Assembly (NCBI GenBank): GCA_023382455.1
Contig: JAHDVX010000001.1
Coordinates: 124,001-188,000 of the forward strand
Length of the DNA: 64,000 nucleotides
Direction of reading: 5' to 3'
DNA from: Flavobacteriales bacterium
GTDB lineage: Bacteria; Bacteroidota; Bacteroidia; Flavobacteriales_F; PHOS-HE28
The translations under genes were made by a program, and so were the position numbers. The notes under the pieces are model-generated. The model ran no database searches. It was not told where the DNA came from and saw only the letters and a list, made by a program, of their open reading frames with translations. Every line of letters begins with the position of its first letter. The first letter of the stretch is position 1. Shown here one piece after another: positions 50,050-57,734 of the stretch.

Positions 50050-50618
50050 GGGGCCGGGTTTCCTGGTGCCAAGGTATCGTTTCGGCCGATGAAGAGCGAG
50101 CCGGTGATGCGCCTCACGGTGTATTGGCTGAGGTCCTGGGCGGCATCCAGGCCCTCCCCGTAGATGATGTCCCGTTCACGGGTGATCTTCACCGGACGGT
50201 GCGTGTACACGCGCCCGCTGTCCTGGCTCCAGAAGAGCTGTTCAGTCTCCAGCTTCTCTCCTTTCGTGTTGACGAAGACGACCTTTTCCTCCACCATCAT
50301 GCGCTTTGCTTGCCCGTCGATCTTCCCCCTGCGTGCGGAAAGCGTGCCCCCGGCCTTTCCGTCCGGTCCGTAGAAGGTGAGTTCCACGCCATCCCGCAGC
50401 TCGGTATGCGGCTCCTCGCCGGAGTATTCCATGATGGTGCCGGCACGAAGCCTGTTGCGCACCTGCCCGCTGTCTGAAAACAGGTACTCGGCCCCGGTGG
50501 TGATGCGGTCCGGGGCATGGCTGCCCACCTCGATGGCGGCCACGCGGTCCAGGTCGTTCTTGCAGGCCGTCAGCGTGCCGGCCAAAGCGCAGCACCAGAG
50601 CAGGCGTCTGCCGGTCAT
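50046..50618 (-). CDS. lptC: LPS export protein LptC
   Basis: A 190-residue lipoprotein-like LptC (LLWCCALAGTLTACKND; lipobox at LTAC, whereas proteobacterial LptC has a membrane helix). The mature part shows the OstA-like beta-jellyroll repeats: FSDSGQVRNRLRAG, FYGPDGKAGGTLSARRGKID, VVFVNTKGEKLETEQLFWSQ, YGEGLDAAQDLSQY. LptC passes LPS from the LptB2FG transporter to LptA/LptD. It overlaps both neighbours by four nt (coaX operon). Confidence 0.9.
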   Translation of the reverse strand: MTGRRLLWCCALAGTLTACKNDLDRVAAIEVGSHAPDRITTGAEYLFSDSGQVRNRLRAGTIMEYSGEEPHTELRDGVELTFYGPDGKAGGTLSARRGKIDGQAKRMMVEEKVVFVNTKGEKLETEQLFWSQDSGRVYTHRPVKITRERDIIYGEGLDAAQDLSQYTVRRITGSLFIGRNDTLAPGNPAP

Positions 50619-51952
50619 TGGATCTTATAGGGCGTCAACCAGCGCTCGCCCCGCCACGGGGTGAAGGCCACACCGATCCACAGCGTGGCCTGGCTCTCCT
50701 TCACCAGGCCCAGGTCCATGGTGCCGCGTTGGCCGAACTCGCCGCCTAAGTGCAGCCAGCTGTTCGTTTGCGCCAGGTTCAAGGGGAAGGAAATACCGGC
50801 CGAAGCGGAAGCGCCGACCAGACCCTCGCCCCGTACTTCCTGGGGTGCCCTGCTCCAGCGCAGGCCCATGCGATAGACGGCGCGGCCGAACATGCCTTCC
50901 TCGGTGCCCGGCCGGTAGCGTGCAGCGGCGGCCAGGGAAACGGCATCGCGCAGGGGTGCCGCCAGTGAGAACCCGGGCACATCCACCGCGGTGGTGCTCC
51001 AAGGGCGTTGGATGGCTTCCACCGTGAAGGCCCAGTGCCTGTTCTGGACCCCCAGCCCCAGACCGAGCTTCACCGGTACGGTCACGTTGCCCTTGCTGTC
51101 CGCGCCTCCCGGGATGGTGTCCCGCACGGCTTCGATGCCGGACGAAGTGACGTAGGTGGTCACCAGTTCGTTGAAGCGGGCCTGGAAGTTGGTGGGCGAG
51201 GAGACGGATACGCCTGCGGTCCAGCGCCAATTCCCATCATCCCGATGGGTCTTGCGGGTAAGGTCGCCCTGCCAGATGAGGCTGGCGTCCACCGAGGGTG
51301 CACGCAGCACCAAGGAAGAAAAGGCCCTGATGTTGCTGAACCCTGCATCGGCCGCAAAGACGGCATCCCGGGTCTGCTCAATACTGCCGAAGATGAAATT
51401 GAAGTCGGCGCCAAGGGCCACGCGCATCCCGGTGTTCCCCAGCGAATCGGCCCTTTGGCTGTACAGGGTCCTGGCCAAGCCCGCGAACACGCGGTCCAGT
51501 CCGCCGCTCCCGGAGTAGGTGTAGGTCACCGCATCGCTGCCCACCTGGCCTGCGGTGCGGGCGTTGTAGCCCACCTCGCTGAAGGGTGTGAGTCCCAGGG
51601 CCAGGCCCCATTTGCCGCGGGCAAAGGGCACGCCGAGGGTGAAGCCGGTGAACTCGGCATCCCTTCGGGTACTGCTTTCAAGGGCTGTGGTGCTCCGGGT
51701 GCTGCGGAAGGCGGTACCGATCTCGAACACCGGCCGCGCCAAGGCCTGGTAGCTGGCCGGATTGCCGAGCACGGTGCTGTATGGTTCAACGAGGGCGAGG
51801 CCGGTGCCGGACATCATGGCCTGTGTGGCCTGCCCGGTGGCGTACAGGTCGCCGAAGGCATAGGCGCTGTATGGTGAGCCGCCCAATCCTTGGGCCGAGG
51901 CCCCGGCCATGCCGAACTCAATGGCGAACAGCAGGGCCGATATCCGGGTCAT
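50615..51952 (-). CDS. Conserved outer membrane beta-barrel protein of the coaX-lptC operon
   Basis: A 445-residue exported protein (signal MTRISALLFAIEFGMAGASAQ; I prefer ATG 51952 over 51967). The opening GGSPYSAYAFGDLYATGQATQAMMSGTG and NPASYQAL are characteristic of a FadL/OmpP1-like barrel family conserved beside coaX and lptC in Bacteroidota. Many strands with alternating hydrophobic residues follow. It overlaps the coaX stop by 35 nt, an unusually long overlap. A role in envelope assembly is likely from context; substrate unknown. Confidence 0.8.
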   Translation of the reverse strand: MTRISALLFAIEFGMAGASAQGLGGSPYSAYAFGDLYATGQATQAMMSGTGLALVEPYSTVLGNPASYQALARPVFEIGTAFRSTRSTTALESSTRRDAEFTGFTLGVPFARGKWGLALGLTPFSEVGYNARTAGQVGSDAVTYTYSGSGGLDRVFAGLARTLYSQRADSLGNTGMRVALGADFNFIFGSIEQTRDAVFAADAGFSNIRAFSSLVLRAPSVDASLIWQGDLTRKTHRDDGNWRWTAGVSVSSPTNFQARFNELVTTYVTSSGIEAVRDTIPGGADSKGNVTVPVKLGLGLGVQNRHWAFTVEAIQRPWSTTAVDVPGFSLAAPLRDAVSLAAAARYRPGTEEGMFGRAVYRMGLRWSRAPQEVRGEGLVGASASAGISFPLNLAQTNSWLHLGGEFGQRGTMDLGLVKESQATLWIGVAFTPWRGERWLTPYKIQ

Positions 51953-52679
51953 GGTGCAATAGTGCATGAAGGCCCACCAGGGTCAGCACGGGGTGTGCAA
52001 AGATGCCACTTTTCAGCGCCCTGGCCGCACGGGGCGCATCGCCGCCGGTGAGCACCACGGCCAAACCGGGATACTGCCGCCCGAGCTGGCCGATAACCCC
52101 CTTCAACTCCATGGCCACGCCGTGGTGCACGCCTGCAATGAGGCTGGAGGCGGTATCGGTGCCCAGGAAGGGCGGGTCCAAGGGGGGATCCACCAGGGGA
52201 AGGCGCGCGCTGAAGGCGTGCATGGCCTTGGCACGCATGTGCAAGCCGGGGGCGATGATGCCGCCCCGGTACACGGCCTGTCCGTCCACCAGGTCGTAGG
52301 TGATGCAGGTGCCCAGGTCGATGGCGAGCACCGGCCGACCGGGGTGTAGCCGCGCGGCGCCCACGGCGTTGGCCAACCGGTCCACACCCAAAGTGGCACG
52401 CGTGGTGTAGAGGCTGCCCAAGGGCGAAGGGGAATCGCCGGTGATCACGGTCAGGGGTGCCACGGAACGCAGGTCCCGCAGAAAGTCATCGTCGTGCGCG
52501 GCGGTGGAACCGATGGCGATGCGTGCCGGCTGGATTCCGCCAAGGAACCCGGCCACGGCGGACATCTCCGCACGGTCGGCGTGGGTGTGTGCAAGCAGGC
52601 GGCCACCGGCGAACAGCCCCAATTTCATGCGGGAATTCCCCACATCGATCACGAGATCTTGGCTTTCTTGGCTGATCAT
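51918..52679 (-). CDS. coaX: Type III pantothenate kinase
   Basis: A 253-residue CoaX of the ASKHA fold: phosphate-1 motif LVIDVGNSRMKLG, TTRATLGVDRLANAVGA (GxDR signature), the phosphate-2 motif AIDLGTCITYDLVDG and GGIIAPGLHMRAKAM, and the adenosine motif VVLTGGDAP. It phosphorylates pantothenate in the first step of CoA synthesis and requires a monovalent cation. First gene of an operon with the outer membrane barrel and lptC. Confidence 0.96.
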   Translation of the reverse strand: MISQESQDLVIDVGNSRMKLGLFAGGRLLAHTHADRAEMSAVAGFLGGIQPARIAIGSTAAHDDDFLRDLRSVAPLTVITGDSPSPLGSLYTTRATLGVDRLANAVGAARLHPGRPVLAIDLGTCITYDLVDGQAVYRGGIIAPGLHMRAKAMHAFSARLPLVDPPLDPPFLGTDTASSLIAGVHHGVAMELKGVIGQLGRQYPGLAVVLTGGDAPRAARALKSGIFAHPVLTLVGLHALLHHDPDIGPAVRH

Positions 52680-52692
52680 TCGCCCCGCCCGC

Positions 52693-52700
52693 TATATTTG
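52693..52700 (+). promoter_or_regulatory. Candidate tRNA-Phe -7 box TATATTTG
   Basis: Exact TAnnTTTG match 47 nt before the tRNA. A TTG at 52668-52670 lies 22 nt upstream, slightly too far for the usual -33 spacing. Confidence 0.6.
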
Positions 52701-52747
52701 CCGCCCCTTGGCGCGGTTTCGGCCGCAAAGATGGGAACGAACATCTT

Positions 52748-52820
52748 GGTGCCTTAGCTCAGCTGGTAGAGCAATGGATTGAAAATCCATGTGTCCCCAG
52801 TTCGATTCTGGGAGGCACCA
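52748..52820 (+). tRNA. tRNA-Phe (anticodon GAA)
   Basis: A 73-nt cloverleaf: acceptor GGTGCCT with AGGCACC, D-loop AGCTCAGCTGGTAGAGC, anticodon stem ATGGA with TCCAT around loop TTGAAAA (GAA), T-arm CCCAGTTCGATTCTGGG, discriminator A. The 3' CCA is not encoded. A37 next to GAA is a MiaB target. Confidence 0.98.
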
Positions 52821-52825
52821 CAAGA

Positions 52826-52853
52826 CGAAGCCCCCGGGATCCCGGGGGCTTCG
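52826..52853. terminator. Terminator after tRNA-Phe, shared with HD gene
   Basis: A perfect 28-nt palindrome, CGAAGCCCCCGGGA joined to its reverse complement, between tRNA-Phe and the convergent HD-domain gene. It lacks a T-tract. Confidence 0.75.
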
Positions 52854-52874
52854 GACGTTCATGGGGGGAAGAGA

Positions 52875-53462
52875 TCAGGGATTGTCGATGAGCCAATGGC
52901 GGATCCAGGCCAGGTGCTTCTGCTTCTTCGGCTCGCGGTGCAGCCGGCTGGAGCGGGTGTAATAGGTATGGGCGGAAAGGAATCCCTCCTGGAGGCGGTT
53001 CCACTCCCACCTGTTGTGCAGGGCACCGGTGGTCCTCATTTCATGGTAGAGTCGGTCGCCCACCATGAAGAAGTCCTCCCGCCCGAGGTAGTCCAGGTCG
53101 GCATCGCAAAGCACCCCGCTCAGGGGGTCCATGGCACGCTGGGGCACCTTGGTAGAGAGGATCATGTTGCAGATCCGGTCCACATGGTCCGCGGTGTAAC
53201 CGAAGCGGGGCAGATGCTGCTGCACCAAGCGGCAACTGGCGGCCTCATGATCGGAGGGATCCAACAGGAAGCCCGAATCATGGTACAAGGCAGCGGTTTT
53301 CAGCAGCACCAGGTCATCGCCCTTGATACCCTCCTCCTCGGCGATGGTGATGGCCGATGCATAGACATCCAAGGTATGCTCCAAGGAGTGATAGGTGCGC
53401 CACCGCGGCAGTCCGGCGTGCAACTCGGCGAGAATGAAGGCGCGTGCTGCCTGATGGTCCAT
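52875..53462 (-). CDS. HD-domain phosphohydrolase-like protein
   Basis: A 195-residue soluble protein from ATG 53462 (MDHQAARAFILAEL). It has the metal-binding HD signature spread over WRTYHSLEHTLDVYA, KTAALYHDSGFLL and later CDADLDYLGRED, the H...HD...D pattern of HD hydrolases, in this case of the small pncH/YedJ-like kind. Such proteins cleave phosphate esters of nucleotides; substrate unknown. The ORF-track start 45 codons upstream overlaps the divergent kinase promoter and adds a His/Pro-rich segment not seen in the family, as I know it. Confidence 0.82.
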   Translation of the reverse strand: MDHQAARAFILAELHAGLPRWRTYHSLEHTLDVYASAITIAEEEGIKGDDLVLLKTAALYHDSGFLLDPSDHEAASCRLVQQHLPRFGYTADHVDRICNMILSTKVPQRAMDPLSGVLCDADLDYLGREDFFMVGDRLYHEMRTTGALHNRWEWNRLQEGFLSAHTYYTRSSRLHREPKKQKHLAWIRHWLIDNP

Positions 53463-53562
53463 GTAGTTCCGGGAGTGCAATGTATGGCAGTCCATGCAAA
53501 GCGGGAAGCCGGGATCCACGGCATGCGGGAAGGCCATGGGCAAGCGGGGAAACTGGTGGCGG

Positions 53563-53570
53563 TACTTTTG
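53563..53570 (+). promoter_or_regulatory. Candidate -7 box TACTTTTG
   Basis: Exact TAnnTTTG match separated from the kinase ATG by only CGGC, implying a leaderless transcript. Confidence 0.55.
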
Positions 53571-53574
53571 CGGC

Positions 53575-54540
53575 ATGGCGCGATCCGCACCCCGCACACC
53601 GGTGTTGCTATTCGGATTGTTGGCGCTTTACATCCTGCTGCAATCGGCCTGGTGGATGTGGCTGCTGCTGCGCAAGGACCGCGACCTCCTTGCCCTGCAA
53701 CAGCAATTGATGGCCACCGGTGTTGCGCCGTTGCTTCCGATGCGGCCGCCCGGCCATACGCTGTTGATGGTGCTTGGCGAAGGCCTGGTCTTCCTCCTGC
53801 TGGTGCTGCTTGCTCTGTGGATCACGTTCCGCACCCTTCGGCATGAGCTGTCGCTGGCACGCCAACAGCGCGATTTCCTCATGGCGGCCAGCCACGAGCT
53901 GCGTACACCCATCGCCGCGCTGAAACTTCACCTGCAGACCATGCAGCGGCCCAACCTTGATCCCGGCGCGCGGGAACAGCTCACCCGCATCGCCCGCAAT
54001 GACGTGGAACGCCTGCATGCCTTGGCCGAGCAAGTGCTCTTGGCCAGCCGCCTGGAAGACCATGCCGCCCCGCCCGAACTGGTCCGGACCGACGTTGCCG
54101 CACTGGTGCGCGAGGTGCTGGCGGAAGCACGCTACTCCTATGGCCGCGACCACCGGTTCCGCACGGACATCCCCGAGAGCTTGATGGTGGTGACCTCCGA
54201 GGCCTCGATCCGGTCCATCCTCGGCAACCTCCTCGAGAACGCCTGCAAATACGCGCCCAAATGCACCGAAGTGCAGGTATCCCTCCGCACCGCGGGCCAT
54301 GCCGTGCAATTGCTAGTCCAAGACAAGGGGCCCGGGGTTCCGGTGGAGGACCGGCACCGCATATTCTCCAAGTTCTTCCGCGGTGGCGATGAGGCCACGC
54401 GCAGGGTGAAGGGCACCGGTCTCGGGCTGTTCATCGTGCGGCGCCTGCTGGAGGATCTCGGAGGCCACGTGGACTACCGGCCGGGGGGATCCGGGGGATC
54501 TACTTTCACCGCCACGTTCCCATATCGTGAAAAACCATGA
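53575..54540 (+). CDS. Sensor histidine kinase coupled to gpmI
   Basis: A 321-residue kinase from ATG 53575: membrane helix (VLLFGLLALYILLQSAWWMWLLL), a short periplasmic loop (~45 residues), a second helix (LVFLLLVLLALWITF), HisKA (MAASHELRTPIAALKLHLQ) and HATPase_c boxes (NLLENACKYAP, DKGPGVP, GTGLGLFIVRRLL). No response regulator is adjacent; the stop overlaps the gpmI start by four nt (ATGA). Its partner must be encoded elsewhere. The sensor loop gives no hint of the signal. Confidence 0.88.
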   Translation: MARSAPRTPVLLFGLLALYILLQSAWWMWLLLRKDRDLLALQQQLMATGVAPLLPMRPPGHTLLMVLGEGLVFLLLVLLALWITFRTLRHELSLARQQRDFLMAASHELRTPIAALKLHLQTMQRPNLDPGAREQLTRIARNDVERLHALAEQVLLASRLEDHAAPPELVRTDVAALVREVLAEARYSYGRDHRFRTDIPESLMVVTSEASIRSILGNLLENACKYAPKCTEVQVSLRTAGHAVQLLVQDKGPGVPVEDRHRIFSKFFRGGDEATRRVKGTGLGLFIVRRLLEDLGGHVDYRPGGSGGSTFTATFPYREKP

Positions 54541-56060
54541 AGAAGACGGCTTTGATCATCCTGGATGGTTGGGGGATCGGTGCTGGCGACCGCACCGATG
54601 CCATTGCCCAGGCCCGCACCCCCTTCATCGATAGCCTCACGGGCAGCGTGCCCCACGCCCAGCTGCGCACCGATGGCGAGCATGTGGGACTGCCGGCGGG
54701 CCAGATGGGCAACAGCGAAGTGGGCCACCTGAACATCGGTGCGGGGCGCATCGTCTATCAGGACCTGGCCCGCATCGGCAAGGCCATTGCCGACGGGTCG
54801 TTCGGGCAAAGCCCGGTGCTGCGGGAGGCGCTGCGCGAGGCGGCCAAACCCGGAAAACGCCTGCACCTGCTCGGCCTGGTGGGCAATGGGGGCGTCCACG
54901 CGTCCAGTGAGCACCTGGTGGCCTTGTGCAAGGAAGCGGGCAAGGCAGGCCTGCGGGACGTCTTCATCCATGCCTTCACCGACGGGCGGGACACCGACCC
55001 GCAGAGCGGCTTGGGCTTCATTCGCGACCTGGAGCAGGAGGTGGCCGGAACACCTGCGCGGATCGCCACGGTGTGCGGGCGTTATTACGCCATGGACCGC
55101 GACAAGCGTTGGGAACGGGTGAAAAAGGCCTATGATGCACTGGTGCACGGGCAGGGCAGCCGGGCGGCCAGTGCCGGGGAGGCGGTGGCGGACAGCTATG
55201 CCCAAGGGATCACGGACGAGTTCATCGAGCCGTGCATCATCACGGGCGGGGACGGGCAGCCGCTGGCGGTGGTCCGCCCCGGCGACGTGGCCATCTGTTT
55301 CAATTTCCGTACGGACCGATGCCGGGAGATCACCATGGCCCTGACCCAGCAAGCCTTCCCCGAGCACGACATGGCACCGCTGCCGCTGTACTACGTCACC
55401 ATGACACCGTACGACCACCGGTTCAAGGATGTGCAGGTGATCTTCAACAAACAGGACCTGTCGATGACCATGGGCGAGGTGGTGTCCCGGGCCGGTGGCC
55501 GGCAGATCCGCCTGGCCGAGACCGAGAAATACCCGCACGTCACCTTCTTCTTCAACGGCGGGCGTGAAGAGCCATTCCCCGGTGAGGAGCGCGCCATGGT
55601 GCCTTCCCCGAAGGTGGCCACCTACGACCTGCAGCCCGAGATGAGCGCCGAGGGCGTCACCGAAGCGGCCCTCCGGGCCTTCGAGGCCGGGGAAGTGCAA
55701 TTGATGGTGCTCAACTTCGCCAACCCGGACATGGTGGGCCACACCGGCGTTTTCCCGGCCATCGTCCGGGCGGTGGAGTTCACCGATGCGTGCACGCGGC
55801 GCGTGGTGGAGGCAGGCCGCGCCAAGGGTTGGTCGTTCATCATCATCGCCGACCACGGAAATGCGGACAAGGCCGTGAACCCGGACGGCACGCCGAACAC
55901 GGCGCACACCACCAACCCGGTGCCGGTGTTCGTGGTCACGGACCGGAAGGTTTCCGTGCACGACGGCATCCTGGCGGACGTGGCCCCCACCCTGCTGGAC
56001 CTGATGGAAGTGGCGCAACCGGTGGAAATGACCGGCCGGTCGCTGATCTCCCGGGCCTGA
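54537..56060 (+). CDS. gpmI: 2,3-bisphosphoglycerate-independent phosphoglycerate mutase
   Basis: A 507-residue metalloenzyme of the alkaline phosphatase superfamily: first metal Asp in IILDGWGIG, nucleophile Ser in GQMGNSEVGHLNIGAGR (about residue 60), and DMVGHTG and IIADHGNADK metal ligands near the C-terminus. It converts 3- to 2-phosphoglycerate in glycolysis and gluconeogenesis using Mn2+. Length is standard. Translational coupling to a sensor kinase is unusual. Confidence 0.97.
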   Translation: MKKTALIILDGWGIGAGDRTDAIAQARTPFIDSLTGSVPHAQLRTDGEHVGLPAGQMGNSEVGHLNIGAGRIVYQDLARIGKAIADGSFGQSPVLREALREAAKPGKRLHLLGLVGNGGVHASSEHLVALCKEAGKAGLRDVFIHAFTDGRDTDPQSGLGFIRDLEQEVAGTPARIATVCGRYYAMDRDKRWERVKKAYDALVHGQGSRAASAGEAVADSYAQGITDEFIEPCIITGGDGQPLAVVRPGDVAICFNFRTDRCREITMALTQQAFPEHDMAPLPLYYVTMTPYDHRFKDVQVIFNKQDLSMTMGEVVSRAGGRQIRLAETEKYPHVTFFFNGGREEPFPGEERAMVPSPKVATYDLQPEMSAEGVTEAALRAFEAGEVQLMVLNFANPDMVGHTGVFPAIVRAVEFTDACTRRVVEAGRAKGWSFIIIADHGNADKAVNPDGTPNTAHTTNPVPVFVVTDRKVSVHDGILADVAPTLLDLMEVAQPVEMTGRSLISRA

Positions 56061-56072
56061 TCGTGCTTGCGC

Positions 56073-57719
56073 TTACGGCTTCCTGCCGTTGGCCAACACC
56101 TGGAGGTGGCCGGTATAGGTCTTCTCCATGACGTCGATCACGTAGAAGTACACCCCGTCACTGAGGCCTGTGGCGTTGAACGTGTTCTGGTAATTGCCCA
56201 CGTTGAGCACCTCCTTGCCCCAGCGGTCCCAGATGCGCACCCGGTTCTCGCGGCCCTTGATGCCCTCCACCACGAATCGGTCGTTCATCCCATCGCCGTT
56301 GGGGGTGATCACGTTCGGAATGATGACCTCGCAACCCGCATCCACCACCACGTCCACCATCACCTGTTTCGGGCACTCATCCGAGGCCACCACGGTATAG
56401 GTCCCGTTCTCCATGCCCGGAACGTACACCGTATTGCTGTTCAAGGTGTCTCCCCAGGCCAGGGTAACCTGCCCGAAGCCGCCGGTGACGGTGGCGTTCA
56501 ATGGGATGGAATCCTGGTCGCAGGTCAAGAGCAGCGCAGTTTCCGTCTGGATCTCCATGGGGGTGTAATCGATCAAAGCCAACATGGCCGATGCGGTGAC
56601 GGTGTCACCGCAGGCATTCACCAGGAAGATGTTCATGATGGCCGTTTCCACCCCTTCTGTGATGCCGTCATCAAACACTTGGATCGGCAGGTCCACCGAG
56701 CTCTGTCCCGGCGGAATGGAAACAGGGCCCGCGATGGAGGTAAAGTCCGTGCCGGCCGTGGCAGTGCCGGTAAAGAAGAAATCGAAGGTGTAGGCGCTGT
56801 CCGCCGACTGGCCCTGGGGGCGGTGCACGGTGTAGCGGCCACCATCGCAGCCCTCGGCGGCCGTGGCATCGCCGGAGAGCGTGGCCGCCGTCACCGTGGG
56901 CAGGCTGGTGGACTGGAAGCTTCCGGCCTGCAGGAACACGGCGCTGTCATAGCCGGTATCGCCCGCATCGCAGATGGCGAGCTTGATGTGGTAGGTGGCC
57001 CCACAGGTCACGGCGGCCTCAGCGGTGAGCACGGTGGTGTACCCGCCGAAGATCACCGTGGTCCCGTTCGTGTTGCTCACGTAGTACTGTGCGTTGGCCG
57101 CGGGGCAGGCGAAGCCGTCCGAGCCGTGGATGTTGGCGATCGATACCGGGAGCGTGGTCCCCGGCACCAGCGCGATGTTCATGGCATTGTTCGTGTACGG
57201 CCCCGTGATCCCCGGGCCGCTGATGAAGAAGCCGAACACATCATTATAGGCCGGGCTGCAATTGAAATCCGGGTACTCCTCCGAGGCGAAGACATAGTTG
57301 AATCGCACCGAATCACCCGTGGGGATGAAATCAAACTCCAGTACGGCCTTGTCGTTGCTGCTTCCGCCCGGGTTGGCCTGGGAGATGATGCTCAGCAGGT
57401 CGGGGTCGCCGCCGGTGCCCAGCATATCACTGTTGATGCCCATTTCATTGCCCGGGATGGAACTGGCCAGTCCGGAGGTCAGGATCAGGCCTTGGCTGAT
57501 GCCGAAGGAACCCGCCGCTGCCGTGAAACTCCCCGACCCGTCCTGGGGGGTGGCGGGCATCGGGGTACCGTTGTAGGTGATGTTCGAAACGGTGACACCA
57601 GCCCCCGTCAGTACGTTCTGCACCAACTGGGCCGGGGTCATGGTGGTGGTCACCGTCATCTGGGCAGCGGCCGGCATGGCGGCGGCGCCCAGCACGAGGA
57701 AGAGGAGGGGTCGGATCAT
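56073..57719 (-). CDS. Choice-of-anchor L domain surface protein with CHU_C sorting domain (A)
   Basis: A 548-residue secreted protein: signal peptide (LLFLVLGAAAMPAAAQ), a choice-of-anchor L domain (residues ~20-270: TMTPAQLVQNVLTGAGVTV, VFASEEYPDFNCSPAYNDVFGFFISGPG, YHIKLAICDAGDTGYDSAVFLQAGSF), a Calx-beta-like domain (TVHRPQGQSADSAYTF, AGTDFTSIAGPVSIPPGQ), and the CHU_C / type B gliding-motility sorting domain (IIPNVITPNGDGMNDRF, RVRIWDRWGKEVL, GVYFYVIDV). Export is by Sec and T9SS. Its N-terminal half is very similar to the next gene, 16 nt upstream, which points to tandem duplication. An adhesin or matrix function is plausible but not shown. Confidence 0.88.
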   Translation of the reverse strand: MIRPLLFLVLGAAAMPAAAQMTVTTTMTPAQLVQNVLTGAGVTVSNITYNGTPMPATPQDGSGSFTAAAGSFGISQGLILTSGLASSIPGNEMGINSDMLGTGGDPDLLSIISQANPGGSSNDKAVLEFDFIPTGDSVRFNYVFASEEYPDFNCSPAYNDVFGFFISGPGITGPYTNNAMNIALVPGTTLPVSIANIHGSDGFACPAANAQYYVSNTNGTTVIFGGYTTVLTAEAAVTCGATYHIKLAICDAGDTGYDSAVFLQAGSFQSTSLPTVTAATLSGDATAAEGCDGGRYTVHRPQGQSADSAYTFDFFFTGTATAGTDFTSIAGPVSIPPGQSSVDLPIQVFDDGITEGVETAIMNIFLVNACGDTVTASAMLALIDYTPMEIQTETALLLTCDQDSIPLNATVTGGFGQVTLAWGDTLNSNTVYVPGMENGTYTVVASDECPKQVMVDVVVDAGCEVIIPNVITPNGDGMNDRFVVEGIKGRENRVRIWDRWGKEVLNVGNYQNTFNATGLSDGVYFYVIDVMEKTYTGHLQVLANGRKP

Positions 57720-57734
57720 GCGCTGTAATTGGAT

